Shown: piece by piece, positions 36,735 through 46,086 of the stretch
Layout: each line of letters starts with the position of its first letter
Position numbering within the stretch: position 1 is the stretch's first letter
Assembly: GCF_002776695.1 (NCBI RefSeq)
Contig: NZ_LFJC01000003.1
Coordinates: forward strand, 2,422,329 to 2,486,328
DNA: 64,000 bases
From: Bradyrhizobium nitroreducens
GTDB taxonomy: Bacteria; Pseudomonadota; Alphaproteobacteria; Rhizobiales; Xanthobacteraceae
Direction: 5' to 3'
Notes under the pieces: model-generated
Databases searched by the model: none
What the model saw: the letters and a program-made list of their open reading frames with translations, nothing else
Told to the model about the DNA's origin: nothing
Translations under genes and position numbers: made by a program

Positions 36735-39700
36735 ATGCGCCAGGTCTTTTCCACGGTGGCAACCGGAATGTCTCGAGCCGCAACGAACGGCTGGGAGGCC
36801 TTGACGCGGCGTGGCCCCGTCCTGTGGTTGACCCTGTGCGGCGTGTTGCTGGTCGCGGGCATCTTCGGCTTGACGGCCATGGCCGTCGGGGAGTTTCGCG
36901 AACGCACTCTGGCCAATCGCGAGCGCGAGCTCGAAAACACCGTGCAGCTGATCGCGCGGCACTTCGATCAGCAATTCGAGGATTCCGACGTCGTCGCCGC
37001 CGATCTGATCGGGCAGATGAGCCTGGTCGAGATCAGCTCGCCCGCGATGTTCCGCGAACGGATGTCCGGGCCAGCGGCGAACCAGATGCTGCGCAGCAAG
37101 ATCAGCTCCGTGTCCTATCTCGGCGATATCGCGCTCTACGACGCCGACGGTGAGTTGATCAACTGGTCGCGGGCCCAGCCACTGCCCAAGATCAACGTCT
37201 CGTCCCGGGCCTACTTTCAGACCTTCAAGACGAATCCGCAGTCCGAAGCGGTGCTGCTGGAATCCGTCCGCAGCTTCATCATCAACAAATGGACCACGAT
37301 CGTCGCACGCCGCTTGAACGGCGCGGACGGCACCTTCCTCGGCGCGATGGTCCGCCGGATCGATCCGGACAGCTACCAGCACTATTTTGCATCGGTCGCA
37401 CTTGCCGAGGGCACGGCCATCTCGCTGTTCGATCGCGAAGGCAAGATGCTTGCGCGCTATCCGCATCGCGAGGAGCTGATCGGACGTAACTTCAAGGACG
37501 CGCCGCTGATGCGGAAGGTGCTGGCGCAGGGCGGCCAGCAGACGCTCCGCGGCAAGAGTCCCGTCGACGGCGAGGAGCGGCTCGGCTCGGCGGCATCGCT
37601 GACGCACTTCCCGCTGGTCATCCTCGCCACCAACACGACAGCCGCGGCCTTGGCGGACTGGCGCCAGCAGACCGGGTTCATGGTGACGACCGCCGCGCTT
37701 TCGGCAGCCGTCATCGCGCTGATCCTCTATCTGATCATTCGCCAGATCGACCGGCAGAACCGTGAGGCGCAGGAACGTCTCGAAGCCGAGCGTCTGCGGC
37801 TCGACACGGCCCTGAACAACATGTCGCAGGGACTGATCCTCTACGACGCGAACGGCTACATCGTCACCTGCAACCGCCGCTACGCCGACATGTTCGGCCT
37901 CTCCCACGACGTCATCAAGCCCGGCTGCCACATCCGCGAGGCGATGTACCATCGCAAGGAGCGCGATGCGTTCGACGGCGACGTCGAGGCGTTTTGCGCC
38001 GACGTCATGAGGGTCGTGGCCGAAGGCACGGTCTCCACGCGCACGCATCAGCTCGCCAACGGCCGTGCCTTCCAGGTCATCAACACGCCGCTCGCACAGG
38101 GCGGCTGGGTCGCCACGATCGAGGACATCACCGAGCGCCGCAATCTCGAGCGGGAACGCGACCGCAACCACACGTTCCTGCGTGAGATCATCGACCACAT
38201 CCCGTCGCAGATCACGGTGAAGGATGCCCGCACGCGGCAATACCTGTTGCTGAACGGCGTCGCCGAGCAGTTGTTCGGCCAGTCGCGCCAGGAGGTCATG
38301 GGCAAGACTGCTTTCGACATCTTCCCCGAGGCGCACGCGGCCCACATCACCGCGGACGACAGCAGCGCGCTGCAATCGGCCAAGGGGTTGTTCAAGGACG
38401 AGCACGCCTGGCAGATGCCGGGCATGGGGTTGCGCTACATTACGTCAACGCGGATCGGCATCCGCGACGACGCCGGCGAGCCGCGCTATCTCATTCACGT
38501 CATCGACGACGTCACCGAGCGACGCCGGGCCGACGAGAAGATCGCACATATGGCGCATTACGATGCGCTCACCGACCTGCCGAACCGCACGCTGTTCCGC
38601 GAGCAGATCGAGCGCGAGCTGGCGAAGGTCGCCGACGGGGATCAGTTTGCGCTGCTCTACATCGACGTCGACGAGTTCAAGGGCATCAACGATTCGCTCG
38701 GCCACCACGTCGGTGACGAGCTGCTGAAGGCGATCGCAAGCCGTCTGCGCGGCTGCCTCAAGGAGGGCGACCTGATCGCGCGCCTGGGCGGCGACGAATT
38801 CGCGGTGATCCAGACCGGGATCCAATCCTCTGCCGAGGTGCTGTCCTTCGTGACCCGGATCTACCAGGCGATCCGACAGCCCTATCATTGTCTCGGTCAT
38901 CAGCTCTCCACCGATGCGAGCATCGGAATCGCCCTTGCGCCGCAGGACGGCACCGATCTCGACCAGCTCGTCAAGAACGCCGATCTGGCGATGTACGGCG
39001 CCAAGGCCGAGGGGCGCCGCACCCACCGCTTCTTCGAGCCGGAGATGGATGCGAGCGCCAGGGCGCGCCTGAGCATGGAGCAGGATCTGCGGCAGGCGCT
39101 GGTGAACGGCGGCTTCGAGATTCACTATCAGCCGCTGGTCGACCTGCGTACCAACGAAGTCTCGGGCTGCGAGGCGCTGCTGCGCTGGCGCCACCCCGAG
39201 CGCGGCATGGTGTCGCCGGCCGAGTTCATTCCGGTCGCCGAGGATACCGGCCTGATCACCGAGCTCGGCGACTGGGTTCTCCGCATGGCCTGCAACGAGG
39301 CCGCGACCTGGCCGACGCATATCCGCGTCGCGGTCAACGTGTCGCCGGTTCAGCTCAAATGCGACACGCTGGCGCTGCGGATCGCGGGCGCGCTCGCCGC
39401 CTCGGGCCTCGACCCGCGCCGGCTCGAGATCGAGATCACCGAGGCCGTGCTGATCCGCGACGACGAGGCTGCGCTCTCGATCCTGCACCAGCTCCGCTCG
39501 ATCGGCGTGCGCATCGCGCTCGACGATTTCGGCACCGGCTATTCCTCGCTCAGCTATCTCAAGCGCTTCCCGTTCGACAAGATCAAGATCGACCGCTGCT
39601 TCGTCGCCGACATCGCGGAGACGAGCGGCGCACCCGTGATCGTGCAGGCGGTGGTGAACATTGCAGCCGCCAGCAGCATGACCACGGTCGCCGAAGGCGT

Positions 39701-39857
39701 CGAGACCGAGGCGCAGCGCGAGATGCTGCGCGCGCTCGGCTGCACGCAGATGCAGGGCTACCTGTTCAGCGCGCCGAAGCCGGCCGCGGAGGTGCGAAAA
39801 CTGTTCGGCACGGGCGATGGTTCGCCCGGCATCGTGCCGGTCGCGGCGGTGGCCTGA
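36735..39857 (+). CDS. membrane sensor PAS-GGDEF-EAL protein
   Basis: 1040 residues from the ATG at 36735, with a purine-rich GGGAGGGGG just before it. Order: membrane helix (about residues 30-52), periplasmic Cache-type sensor (about 55-330) with SRAYFQTFK and WTTIVARRL, second helix (about 330-350), two PAS domains, GGDEF with an intact LGGDEFAVI signature, and EAL with EALLRWRHPERG, DDFGTGYSS and AEGVET. Both catalytic halves look competent, so it may make or degrade c-di-GMP depending on the periplasmic signal. Its stop overlaps the start of the next gene. Confidence 0.93.
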   Translation: MRQVFSTVATGMSRAATNGWEALTRRGPVLWLTLCGVLLVAGIFGLTAMAVGEFRERTLANRERELENTVQLIARHFDQQFEDSDVVAADLIGQMSLVEISSPAMFRERMSGPAANQMLRSKISSVSYLGDIALYDADGELINWSRAQPLPKINVSSRAYFQTFKTNPQSEAVLLESVRSFIINKWTTIVARRLNGADGTFLGAMVRRIDPDSYQHYFASVALAEGTAISLFDREGKMLARYPHREELIGRNFKDAPLMRKVLAQGGQQTLRGKSPVDGEERLGSAASLTHFPLVILATNTTAAALADWRQQTGFMVTTAALSAAVIALILYLIIRQIDRQNREAQERLEAERLRLDTALNNMSQGLILYDANGYIVTCNRRYADMFGLSHDVIKPGCHIREAMYHRKERDAFDGDVEAFCADVMRVVAEGTVSTRTHQLANGRAFQVINTPLAQGGWVATIEDITERRNLERERDRNHTFLREIIDHIPSQITVKDARTRQYLLLNGVAEQLFGQSRQEVMGKTAFDIFPEAHAAHITADDSSALQSAKGLFKDEHAWQMPGMGLRYITSTRIGIRDDAGEPRYLIHVIDDVTERRRADEKIAHMAHYDALTDLPNRTLFREQIERELAKVADGDQFALLYIDVDEFKGINDSLGHHVGDELLKAIASRLRGCLKEGDLIARLGGDEFAVIQTGIQSSAEVLSFVTRIYQAIRQPYHCLGHQLSTDASIGIALAPQDGTDLDQLVKNADLAMYGAKAEGRRTHRFFEPEMDASARARLSMEQDLRQALVNGGFEIHYQPLVDLRTNEVSGCEALLRWRHPERGMVSPAEFIPVAEDTGLITELGDWVLRMACNEAATWPTHIRVAVNVSPVQLKCDTLALRIAGALAASGLDPRRLEIEITEAVLIRDDEAALSILHQLRSIGVRIALDDFGTGYSSLSYLKRFPFDKIKIDRCFVADIAETSGAPVIVQAVVNIAAASSMTTVAEGVETEAQREMLRALGCTQMQGYLFSAPKPAAEVRKLFGTGDGSPGIVPVAAVA

Positions 39858-40924
39858 TGGCAAAGCCGGGAAGGATTTCAAGCAGAGCTCCAGGCAAGAC
39901 CGTCGACGTCGCGGATTCCTATGCCGTGCGGCTGATGCAGCATCTGGTGGTACCGACCTTCGTGATCGACCCCAAGCGCCGCGTCGTGATCTGGAACAGG
40001 GCCTGCGAGCGGCTGACCGGTCTGGCCGCCTCGGAGGTGATCGGCACCAACAGGCACTGGCAGGGCTTCTACGAGACCAGGCGCCCCTGCCTTGCCGACC
40101 TCGTCGCGCTCGACCGGCCGGAGCGGCTGCCGGAGTTCTATTCGGAATATGCCGCGCGCGGCCATAACGGGCTCGGCTTTTCCGCGGAGAACTGGTGCAC
40201 GATGCCCAAGCTCGGCAACCAGCTCTATCTCGCCATCGATGCCGGCCCCATCCACGACGAGGCCGGACATCTGATCGCCGTGGTGGAGACGCTGCGCGAC
40301 CTCACCGACCAGAAGCGCGCCGAGATGGCGCTGAAGGAGCTCGCCACCAAGGACGGCCTGACCAGCCTGTCGAACCGCCGCTCGTTCGACCAGATGCTGG
40401 CGAGCGAATGGGCGCGCGCCCACCGCACGCAGAGGCCGCTGGCGCTGCTGTTCGTCGACGTCGATCATTTCAAGCTGTTCAACGACCATCACGGCCACCA
40501 GATCGGCGACGAATGCCTGCGGGCGATCGCTTCCGTCGTCAGCCGGCATGCCGTGCGCCCGCTCGATCTCGCCAGCCGCTACGGCGGCGAGGAGTTCGCG
40601 CTGATCCTGCCGGACATGGATTGCGACAGCGCCTGCGTCATCGCCGAGGAAATCCGCAGCGCCGTCATGGCCTTGCAGATCGTCCATGGCGCTGCGGGCG
40701 CCGGCGACCACGTCACCCTCAGCGTCGGCGTCGCCAGCCACATTCCCGGCGCGGTCGACGGCGGCCCCGACCGCCTGCTGGGCGCGGCCGACGAGGCGCT
40801 TTACGTCGCCAAACGGCTCGGTCGCAACCAGGTCATCTGCGCCGAACGCGTGCTGGCCGAATTCGCCGCCCTGGGACGGCAGGCCAAGCAGGTTCCGGGC
40901 CCTTTGCGGCGCAAATCGGCTTAA
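39857..40924 (+). CDS. PAS-GGDEF diguanylate cyclase
   Basis: 355 residues. The ATG at 39857 shares one base with the upstream stop (TGATG), so ribosomes can restart. A PAS domain (VVPTFVIDPKRRVVIWNRA, CERLTGLAASEVIG) precedes a GGDEF domain with the active GGEEF motif in RYGGEEFALILP. No membrane segment. It makes c-di-GMP from two GTP. Co-translation with a sensor that also has an EAL domain suggests one local signalling unit in which synthesis and breakdown are balanced. There is no obvious RxxD inhibitory site, so product inhibition is uncertain. Confidence 0.92.
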   Translation: MAKPGRISSRAPGKTVDVADSYAVRLMQHLVVPTFVIDPKRRVVIWNRACERLTGLAASEVIGTNRHWQGFYETRRPCLADLVALDRPERLPEFYSEYAARGHNGLGFSAENWCTMPKLGNQLYLAIDAGPIHDEAGHLIAVVETLRDLTDQKRAEMALKELATKDGLTSLSNRRSFDQMLASEWARAHRTQRPLALLFVDVDHFKLFNDHHGHQIGDECLRAIASVVSRHAVRPLDLASRYGGEEFALILPDMDCDSACVIAEEIRSAVMALQIVHGAAGAGDHVTLSVGVASHIPGAVDGGPDRLLGAADEALYVAKRLGRNQVICAERVLAEFAALGRQAKQVPGPLRRKSA

Positions 40925-40946
40925 GTGCCGATCCGGCGAGAAGCGG

Positions 40947-40975
40947 TTGCCCGCCCCTCGCCAATCGGCTAAATG
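40947..40975 (+). promoter_or_regulatory. possible sigma-70 promoter for tRNA-Arg
   Basis: TTGCCC (40947-40952) and TAAATG (40970-40975) are 17 bases apart, and the tRNA begins 12 bases later. The position suits a short precursor leader. The -10 match is moderate. Confidence 0.4.
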
Positions 40976-40986
40976 AACCTCGACTA

Positions 40987-41063
40987 GCACCCGTAGCTCA
41001 GCTGGATAGAGCGTTGCCCTCCGAAGGCAAAGGTCACACGTTCGAATCGTGTCGGGTGCGCCA
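40987..41063 (+). tRNA. tRNA-Arg (anticodon CCG)
   Basis: The cloverleaf folds fully. Acceptor GCACCCG (40987) pairs with CGGGTGC (41053-41059), the D-arm includes AGCTCAGCTGGATAGAGC, the anticodon arm TTGCCCTCCGAAGGCAA holds loop CTCCGAA with anticodon CCG, and the T-arm reads CACACGTTCGAATCGTGTC (stem partly G-C/T-A paired). Discriminator G and an encoded CCA end the gene at 41063. It reads the CGG codon. Arg tRNA genes are frequent integration sites, and the operon downstream looks acquired. Confidence 0.96.
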
Positions 41064-41176
41064 TTTTCCGCATTCTGAGTAAAATATCGAACTTTGGATG
41101 GGGCCGTCAGCGACCGCTTTTGGCGCGTGTCGTCACGCATTGCCTTCTTCGAGAGTCGACGTTCGAGCTAAGCTCT

Positions 41177-41860
41177 TTACGCTGCGACTTCGCCCCTCGC
41201 CTTACGGATTTGCTCCGCTAGGCGCTTTCGCGTTTTGGCAATGTGCTCGCGCATAAGTCTCTCAGCCCGGTCGCCGTCCCGCTTCTCAATGGCATTGACG
41301 ATTTGAGCATGCTCCAGGACGCCACGGCGACGTTGTTCGCCTTCGGACGAGACGCGCTGGAGCCCAATCCGCATCTGGCCTTCGAGCGAAATCAGAATGT
41401 CATGGAGGCGGCTGTTTCTCGAAAACCGGCCGATTGCCTCGTGGAATGCAGCGTTCGTCTGAAAGTAGCCCGCGGCATTGTCCTTCGCCACACACTTCTC
41501 CTGACGTGCGATGATGGACCGAAGTTCCGCCACACCATCGGCATCGATCCGTTCGGCGCACAGCCGCGCGGATAGCGCTTCGACGAACTCGCGGATTTCG
41601 TGGATTTCTAGAACGTCGTTGAGCTCGATCGTCGCCACCACGACGCCCCTTCGAGGCTGCTCGACCGCCAAGCCGTCCGATACCAATTGCAGCACGGCCT
41701 CGCGGATCGGGCTTCGCGAAACATTCAACCGGCGCGCCAGCTCCGGCACACTGAGCGGCTGGCCCGGCGGCAATACACCGGACAGAATGCCCTCCCGAAG
41801 TGATTCGTGAACGGCGTCGACGATCCGCGTCGCGGGGCGCAAGGGCGGCAGATCGGTCAT
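41177..41860 (-). CDS. GntR family regulator, FCD (FadR-type) domain
   Basis: 227 residues. The winged helix at the N-terminus (ESLREGILSGVLPPGQPLS, ELARRLNVSRSPIREAVLQL) is followed by an all-helical FCD ligand domain with the metal/ligand residues Asp/His in the NAAFHEAI and HAQIVNAI helices. It is the last gene of the tRNA-linked operon and lies 9 bases after the binding-protein gene. It probably represses the operon by binding the large inverted repeat at 46720-46760 until its ligand appears, which would make the system self-regulated. Confidence 0.9.
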   Translation of the reverse strand: MTDLPPLRPATRIVDAVHESLREGILSGVLPPGQPLSVPELARRLNVSRSPIREAVLQLVSDGLAVEQPRRGVVVATIELNDVLEIHEIREFVEALSARLCAERIDADGVAELRSIIARQEKCVAKDNAAGYFQTNAAFHEAIGRFSRNSRLHDILISLEGQMRIGLQRVSSEGEQRRRGVLEHAQIVNAIEKRDGDRAERLMREHIAKTRKRLAEQIRKARGEVAA

Positions 41861-41869
41861 CGGCTTGAG

Positions 41870-42814
41870 CTATCCTTTCAACATCATGCTGGCTGGCTGG
41901 CCGGCATCTCCGCGAAGAAACCCACTGGTCTTCATGAACTCCGCCAGTTTGGGCACGCCGACGAGTTCATCGGTAAACGTCGTGTTCGGGTCAGCCAGAA
42001 GCGTCTTGAACCCCTCGCTGGTCTGACGCCCGCCGGATTCGGCTGCGAGCATTTTGGCAGCTTCTTCCGGCTGAGACTTCAACAATGCGATACCTTTCCC
42101 AACGGCATCCCTGATTGCCTGCACGTTCGCTGGCCTGTTCTTGCCATATTTCTCGAGCGCAAAGCAAACACTGAAGGTAAGGGGCCCAACGATGTCCCGG
42201 CTGTTCAGCAGCGTCCGGCAGCCTCGTTTGAGGGCTTCATTCTGGAAGGGTGGGGACCCCATGTAACCGGCGATTTGGTTTGTGACGAGCGCCTGCAGTG
42301 CGTCGGGATGTGGCATCGCCAGAAAGCACCCGTCGAGTGCCTTGGCGTCGCCGAGGACCTGTTGCGCCGCCAACCGCAGAACGAAAGCTTGATTGGTGTC
42401 GGGCGCGGTCACCGCGATCTTCTTGCTGTTGTCGAAGTCGCGTAACGCCTTGATCGCAGGATCGTTGATTACCAGCAGAAGATCCATGATCGTAAGGCTG
42501 GAGATAAGGCCGACCTTGAAACCGCGGTCGCGTCCGATCAGAAACGGTGCAATACTCCCGGCCCCTACGTCGATATCGCCCGACAGCATGCCTTCGCGGA
42601 TCGCGGCGCTCGAAGCGATCTCAAGCCAGTTGACTTTCAGGCCCGGGACGGCGGCTTCAATCCATCCGGCATGCTTTGCGAGGGTCAACGGCGCGTAGCC
42701 GAGGCCAGGGAGCACGGCGATCGTCAACCGCTCACCAGCCTCGGCCCGCAACGTTTCGGGCATCACGAACGGTGCCGCCAGGCCGGCAGCGAGAAACGTG
42801 CGTCTTGCGATCAT
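41870..42814 (-). CDS. SsuA/TauA-type ABC substrate-binding protein
   Basis: 314 residues with a twin-arginine-like leader (MIARRTFLAAGLAAPFV), so export may use Tat. The mature part follows the NMT1/SsuA pattern: VLPGLGYAPLTLAKHAGWIE, EIASSAAIREGMLSGDIDVG, and PDTNQAFVLRLAAQQVLG. Relatives bind sulfonates, nitrate, pyrimidines or small aromatic acids. It supplies ligand to the permease and ATPase encoded just upstream in the operon. The ligand cannot be named, but the enzymes in the operon point to an amino-acid-like compound. Confidence 0.9.
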   Translation of the reverse strand: MIARRTFLAAGLAAPFVMPETLRAEAGERLTIAVLPGLGYAPLTLAKHAGWIEAAVPGLKVNWLEIASSAAIREGMLSGDIDVGAGSIAPFLIGRDRGFKVGLISSLTIMDLLLVINDPAIKALRDFDNSKKIAVTAPDTNQAFVLRLAAQQVLGDAKALDGCFLAMPHPDALQALVTNQIAGYMGSPPFQNEALKRGCRTLLNSRDIVGPLTFSVCFALEKYGKNRPANVQAIRDAVGKGIALLKSQPEEAAKMLAAESGGRQTSEGFKTLLADPNTTFTDELVGVPKLAEFMKTSGFLRGDAGQPASMMLKG

Positions 42815-42847
42815 GGTCCTGATCCTTGTCGACGTTTGCGGTGCGTA

Positions 42848-43687
42848 TCAGTCATCGATTGTCGCCGTGGCCTGCTTCATCCCCCACCGCACGATGGTGC
42901 GGCGCTCGATCCAGTTGAAGCCCGCCTCGAGAATGATTCCGATCACCGCAACGCTGATGATGCCTGCGAAGACTTCGTCAGTGCGGAGGAAGTATCGTGC
43001 GTCGTTGAGGTAGTTCCCGAGCCCACTCTTCGAGCCCGAAATGCCGAACACCAGTTCCGCGGCGATGATCGTGCGCCAGCCATATCCAAGCCCGGTCTTG
43101 AGGCCGGTCATCGTGTAAGGCAAAGCGGCGGGGAACAGCACATCGGTCACCATCCGCCACCACGAGAGGCCGAGGACCCTGCCGACGTTCACAAGGGTCT
43201 GGTTGGCGGTCCTGAAGCCGGTCGAGATGTTCAACGTCACCGGCCAGACCACGGCGTTCACGACTACAAAGATCAACGAATTAACGTTGAGTCCGAACCA
43301 GATGATGGCGATCGGCAACATCGCGACCGACGGCAGTGGATTCAGCATCGAGGTCGCCAACTCGACGGCGTCGTCAACGAAGCTGTTGACGCGCGCGAGG
43401 ACCGTGAAAATAAGGGCCATGACCACGCCGATCAGGAGGCTGATGCCGAGCAGCTTAAGGGTGGTCCATGTCGCACCGGCCAGTGCGCCGCTCGACCATC
43501 CGCGCCAGAGCGCGCTGAAAACGTCTCCGGGCGGGGGAAAGATCAACGGGTTGACGTCGGACGTCTGAACATAAAGCTGCCAACCGGCGAGGATGAGGCT
43601 CAATTGGATCGCTCGCCTCAGCGGAACCGGAAGACCGCGCCAGCCGCGCCGGCGAGGGACGAGACCGTCATCAATCACCAATGACAT
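42848..43687 (-). CDS. TauC/SsuC-type ABC permease
   Basis: 279 residues from the ATG at 43687, with AGGAGG 8 bases upstream; the start lies 17 bases inside the upstream ATPase gene. Six helices in the BPD-type family, with the EAA-like loop GRVLGLSWWRMVTDVLFPAALP and TGLKTGLGYGWRTIIAAELV after it. Membrane channel of the importer. The open frame upstream of the ATG is a shadow of the ATPase gene. Confidence 0.9.
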   Translation of the reverse strand: MSLVIDDGLVPRRRGWRGLPVPLRRAIQLSLILAGWQLYVQTSDVNPLIFPPPGDVFSALWRGWSSGALAGATWTTLKLLGISLLIGVVMALIFTVLARVNSFVDDAVELATSMLNPLPSVAMLPIAIIWFGLNVNSLIFVVVNAVVWPVTLNISTGFRTANQTLVNVGRVLGLSWWRMVTDVLFPAALPYTMTGLKTGLGYGWRTIIAAELVFGISGSKSGLGNYLNDARYFLRTDEVFAGIISVAVIGIILEAGFNWIERRTIVRWGMKQATATIDD

Positions 43688-44510
43688 GGGATGCCTCCTG
43701 ACCCATTGACTGCGCGACCTGTCGGCCCACCTCCAGTGCCTCCTGCGAGGCCGGGTCGCAGACACTGCGGGCGTCGACGATCGACGCGACGCTCGACGGC
43801 GATCCATCGAGAATGATGATGTCGTGGCCGACCAGCGCGGCTTCGGCGATCGAATGGGTGACGAACAGGACGGTCGCGGCTGTCCGTTTGACGACTTCGA
43901 TCACCTCAAGCTGAAGGCGCAGCCGCGTCTGCGGATCGAGCGCTCCGAACGGCTCGTCCATCAACAGGACAGCGGGCTCCAGGGCCAACGCACGCGCGAT
44001 CGCGACGCGTTGCTTCATTCCGCCGGACAATTGATGCGGAAATTTATGGGCAGCGGCTTCCAACCGCATGACGCCGAGCCAAAGATTCGCGCGGTCCTGT
44101 GCCTCGGCCCGGGTTGCTTTGCCAGTGGCGCGCAGAGGGTAGGCGACGTTGTCAAGGACGGTCCGCCACGGAAACAACTGGTCGAATTCCTGGAAGACGA
44201 CGGCACGATCAGGCCCGGGCTTGTCGACCTTGCGATTGGCGACGGTGACGGCGCCCTGGAGCGGCTTGATGAACCCCGCCACGGATTTCAGGATCGTTGA
44301 CTTGCCGCAGCCGGAGGGGCCGAGCAGGATCGCCGTCTCTCCGCGTCGCACCGAAAAACTGACGTCTCTGACCGCGACGGACATGCCCGCAGGCGTCTTG
44401 TAGCCCAACGACAGGCCAACGACGTCCAGCATGGGCGTAGCGCGGCTGTGATCGATCGGCGCTTCGGCAGCATGCACGCCGCTTTGCTCCATGGGATGTG
44501 TGTTGCTCAC
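43671..44510 (-). CDS. TauB/SsuB-type ABC ATP-binding protein
   Basis: 279 residues from a GTG at 44510 that overlaps the ridA stop as GTGA; an ATG at 44492 is the alternative. Walker A GPSGCGKST, Q-loop VFQEFDQLFPWRTV, signature LSGGMKQRVAIARAL, Walker B VLLMDEPFGALDP, H-loop VTHSIAEA. Drives uptake with the permease encoded at 42848-43687. Gene order ATPase-permease-binding protein with overlaps indicates a single message. Confidence 0.9.
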   Translation of the reverse strand: MSNTHPMEQSGVHAAEAPIDHSRATPMLDVVGLSLGYKTPAGMSVAVRDVSFSVRRGETAILLGPSGCGKSTILKSVAGFIKPLQGAVTVANRKVDKPGPDRAVVFQEFDQLFPWRTVLDNVAYPLRATGKATRAEAQDRANLWLGVMRLEAAAHKFPHQLSGGMKQRVAIARALALEPAVLLMDEPFGALDPQTRLRLQLEVIEVVKRTAATVLFVTHSIAEAALVGHDIIILDGSPSSVASIVDARSVCDPASQEALEVGRQVAQSMGQEASHVIGD

Positions 44511-44902
44511 GCGACGGCCACGATCGCTTCGATCTCGATCTTCGCGCCGAGATGCAATTCGGGGCATGGCACGACCGAGCGCGCCGGTTTGTGATCACCG
44601 AAGAACGCGGCGTAAGCCTTGTTCGCTTCCCCCCAGAGAGCGATGTCCGTGACGTAAATCGTCGCCTTTACGACCTGGGCACGGGAGGCCCCTACGGTGC
44701 GTGCGATCGCCTCTATGTTGCTGAGGGCGTAGGTGACCTGATCAGCCACCGCGACGGACTCGGGAGAAGGCGTGTCCTTTGCCACTCCGAGCTGGCCAGA
44801 GACGTAGAGAGTGTCGCCGTTCAGGACGCCCTGCGCATAATGCCCGAGCGGCGTCGGCGATTGCGAACTGATGATTCGGGTCTGCCGGGGATGCGTTTTC
44901 AT
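44507..44902 (-). CDS. RidA family (YjgF/YER057c/UK114) enamine/imine deaminase
   Basis: 131 residues from the ATG at 44902, with AAGGA 8 bases upstream. Family blocks YAQGVLNGDTLYVSGQLGV, ALSNIEAIARTVGAS and PARSVVPCPELHLGAKIEIEAIVAV are present; the Arg of PARS is the conserved carboxylate-binding residue. RidA hydrolyses reactive enamine/imine products of PLP enzymes, such as 2-aminoacrylate. Here it directly follows a DSD1-type PLP gene, a pairing that makes chemical sense if that enzyme eliminates water or ammonia from a hydroxy amino acid. Confidence 0.92.
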   Translation of the reverse strand: MKTHPRQTRIISSQSPTPLGHYAQGVLNGDTLYVSGQLGVAKDTPSPESVAVADQVTYALSNIEAIARTVGASRAQVVKATIYVTDIALWGEANKAYAAFFGDHKPARSVVPCPELHLGAKIEIEAIVAVA

Positions 44903-44913
44903 GATGGATCCTT

Positions 44914-46086
44914 CTACCAACCGCTGATCTTCGGCCACGTCCCGGCGAGCTCGCCGTTCACGACGAGCCGGTACTCGTCGTAGGCTGCGCAGGTGAGACA
45001 GGCATGATTGGGCAGGACACGCACAAGCCCGCCAATCGGCAGGCGGTCGAACCAATCGGTCGACGGCACGGCGATGGTGCCGTGCTCCTGATGCACGACG
45101 TCGAGCGAAAGTGCTCCCAATCGTTCGAGCGAGACGGGGTCGCACACATAACCGTAGTTGACGTCCGGCAGATTGGCGTTGGCGCCGAGATCCTTGGACA
45201 AGGCGAGCGCTCCGGCATCAATGATGACGCTCATGTTCGCTCGGTTGTGACTGATGACCGACGCCAGGACGGATACCGCGATATCGTCCTGCCGGCAGAC
45301 GTTCCGCGAGAGCTGCGCCAGATCCCAGAACAGGTAGATGCCGCAACGAACCTCTGTGACGCCTTCGAGGTGGCGGGCGAGCAGCACGGTCGGTGTCGAT
45401 CCCACGCTGACGATCGCGCAGTCCAAACCGGCGCGGTGCAGGATATCGGCGGCATCGACGGCTGCACGTCGTTCGGCTTCCGCGATCTCTTCGACGACGT
45501 GACGGTCCGCTGATGAATAGGAGTGGCCAGCGTGCGTCATCACACCTTGGAGCGCCACGCCCGGCGCGTCCGAAAGGATTCGGGCGATCGGAACGAGCTG
45601 GTCAGCTTGCGGCGGCACGCCGCTCCTATGCTCCCCGCAGTCGACTTCGATCAGGCAATGGAATTTCTGCCCGAATGAAGGGGCGCGACCCGCGACCATG
45701 GTTGCGGCTTCAATCGTGTCGACCACGATCAGAATGCGTGCTTCGGTCTCACATTGTATCCTTTCGATATGCGCAAGCTTCGGCTCGGCAATCGCGACCG
45801 CGTACATGATGTCGCGGTAGCCGCCTCGTGCGAAATACTCGGCTTCCTTGATGGTCGAGACCGTGATGGGACCGAACGTTCCGCCGGTCGCGATTTCGGC
45901 GACATTGAGGGACTTCGACGTCTTCAAATGGGGCCGAAGCGGGACGCCGAGCTCAGCACACCGCTTCCGCATCACGCTCGCGTTGTTCCGAAGACGGTCG
46001 ATGTCGAGTAGCAGGGCTGGCGTCTCAAGGCTCCGGAAGGCCTCGACCGCGGTTTTTTTGATGTCGGTTTGCATCGGGTGGCTCAC
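44914..46086 (-). CDS. DSD1-type PLP enzyme (D-serine / hydroxyaspartate dehydratase or D-threonine aldolase)
   Basis: 390 residues from a GTG at 46086 overlapping the HAD stop as GTGA; an ATG at 46074 is also possible. Fold type III (alanine racemase-like) barrel: LETPALLLDIDRLRNN, then PHLKTSKS whose first Lys should bind PLP, GVMTHAGHSY, and the C-terminal PNHACLT with the His-x-Cys zinc pair seen in eukaryotic D-serine dehydratase. The family includes D-threonine aldolase, D-serine dehydratase and D-threo-3-hydroxyaspartate dehydratase. RidA next door favours a dehydratase. Confidence 0.9.
   Translation of the reverse strand: MSHPMQTDIKKTAVEAFRSLETPALLLDIDRLRNNASVMRKRCAELGVPLRPHLKTSKSLNVAEIATGGTFGPITVSTIKEAEYFARGGYRDIMYAVAIAEPKLAHIERIQCETEARILIVVDTIEAATMVAGRAPSFGQKFHCLIEVDCGEHRSGVPPQADQLVPIARILSDAPGVALQGVMTHAGHSYSSADRHVVEEIAEAERRAAVDAADILHRAGLDCAIVSVGSTPTVLLARHLEGVTEVRCGIYLFWDLAQLSRNVCRQDDIAVSVLASVISHNRANMSVIIDAGALALSKDLGANANLPDVNYGYVCDPVSLERLGALSLDVVHQEHGTIAVPSTDWFDRLPIGGLVRVLPNHACLTCAAYDEYRLVVNGELAGTWPKISGW

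Noticed and set aside
36666..39881. Long minus-strand frames opposite the c-di-GMP gene
   Set aside because: Same shadow effect; the plus strand encodes intact Cache, PAS, GGDEF and EAL domains.
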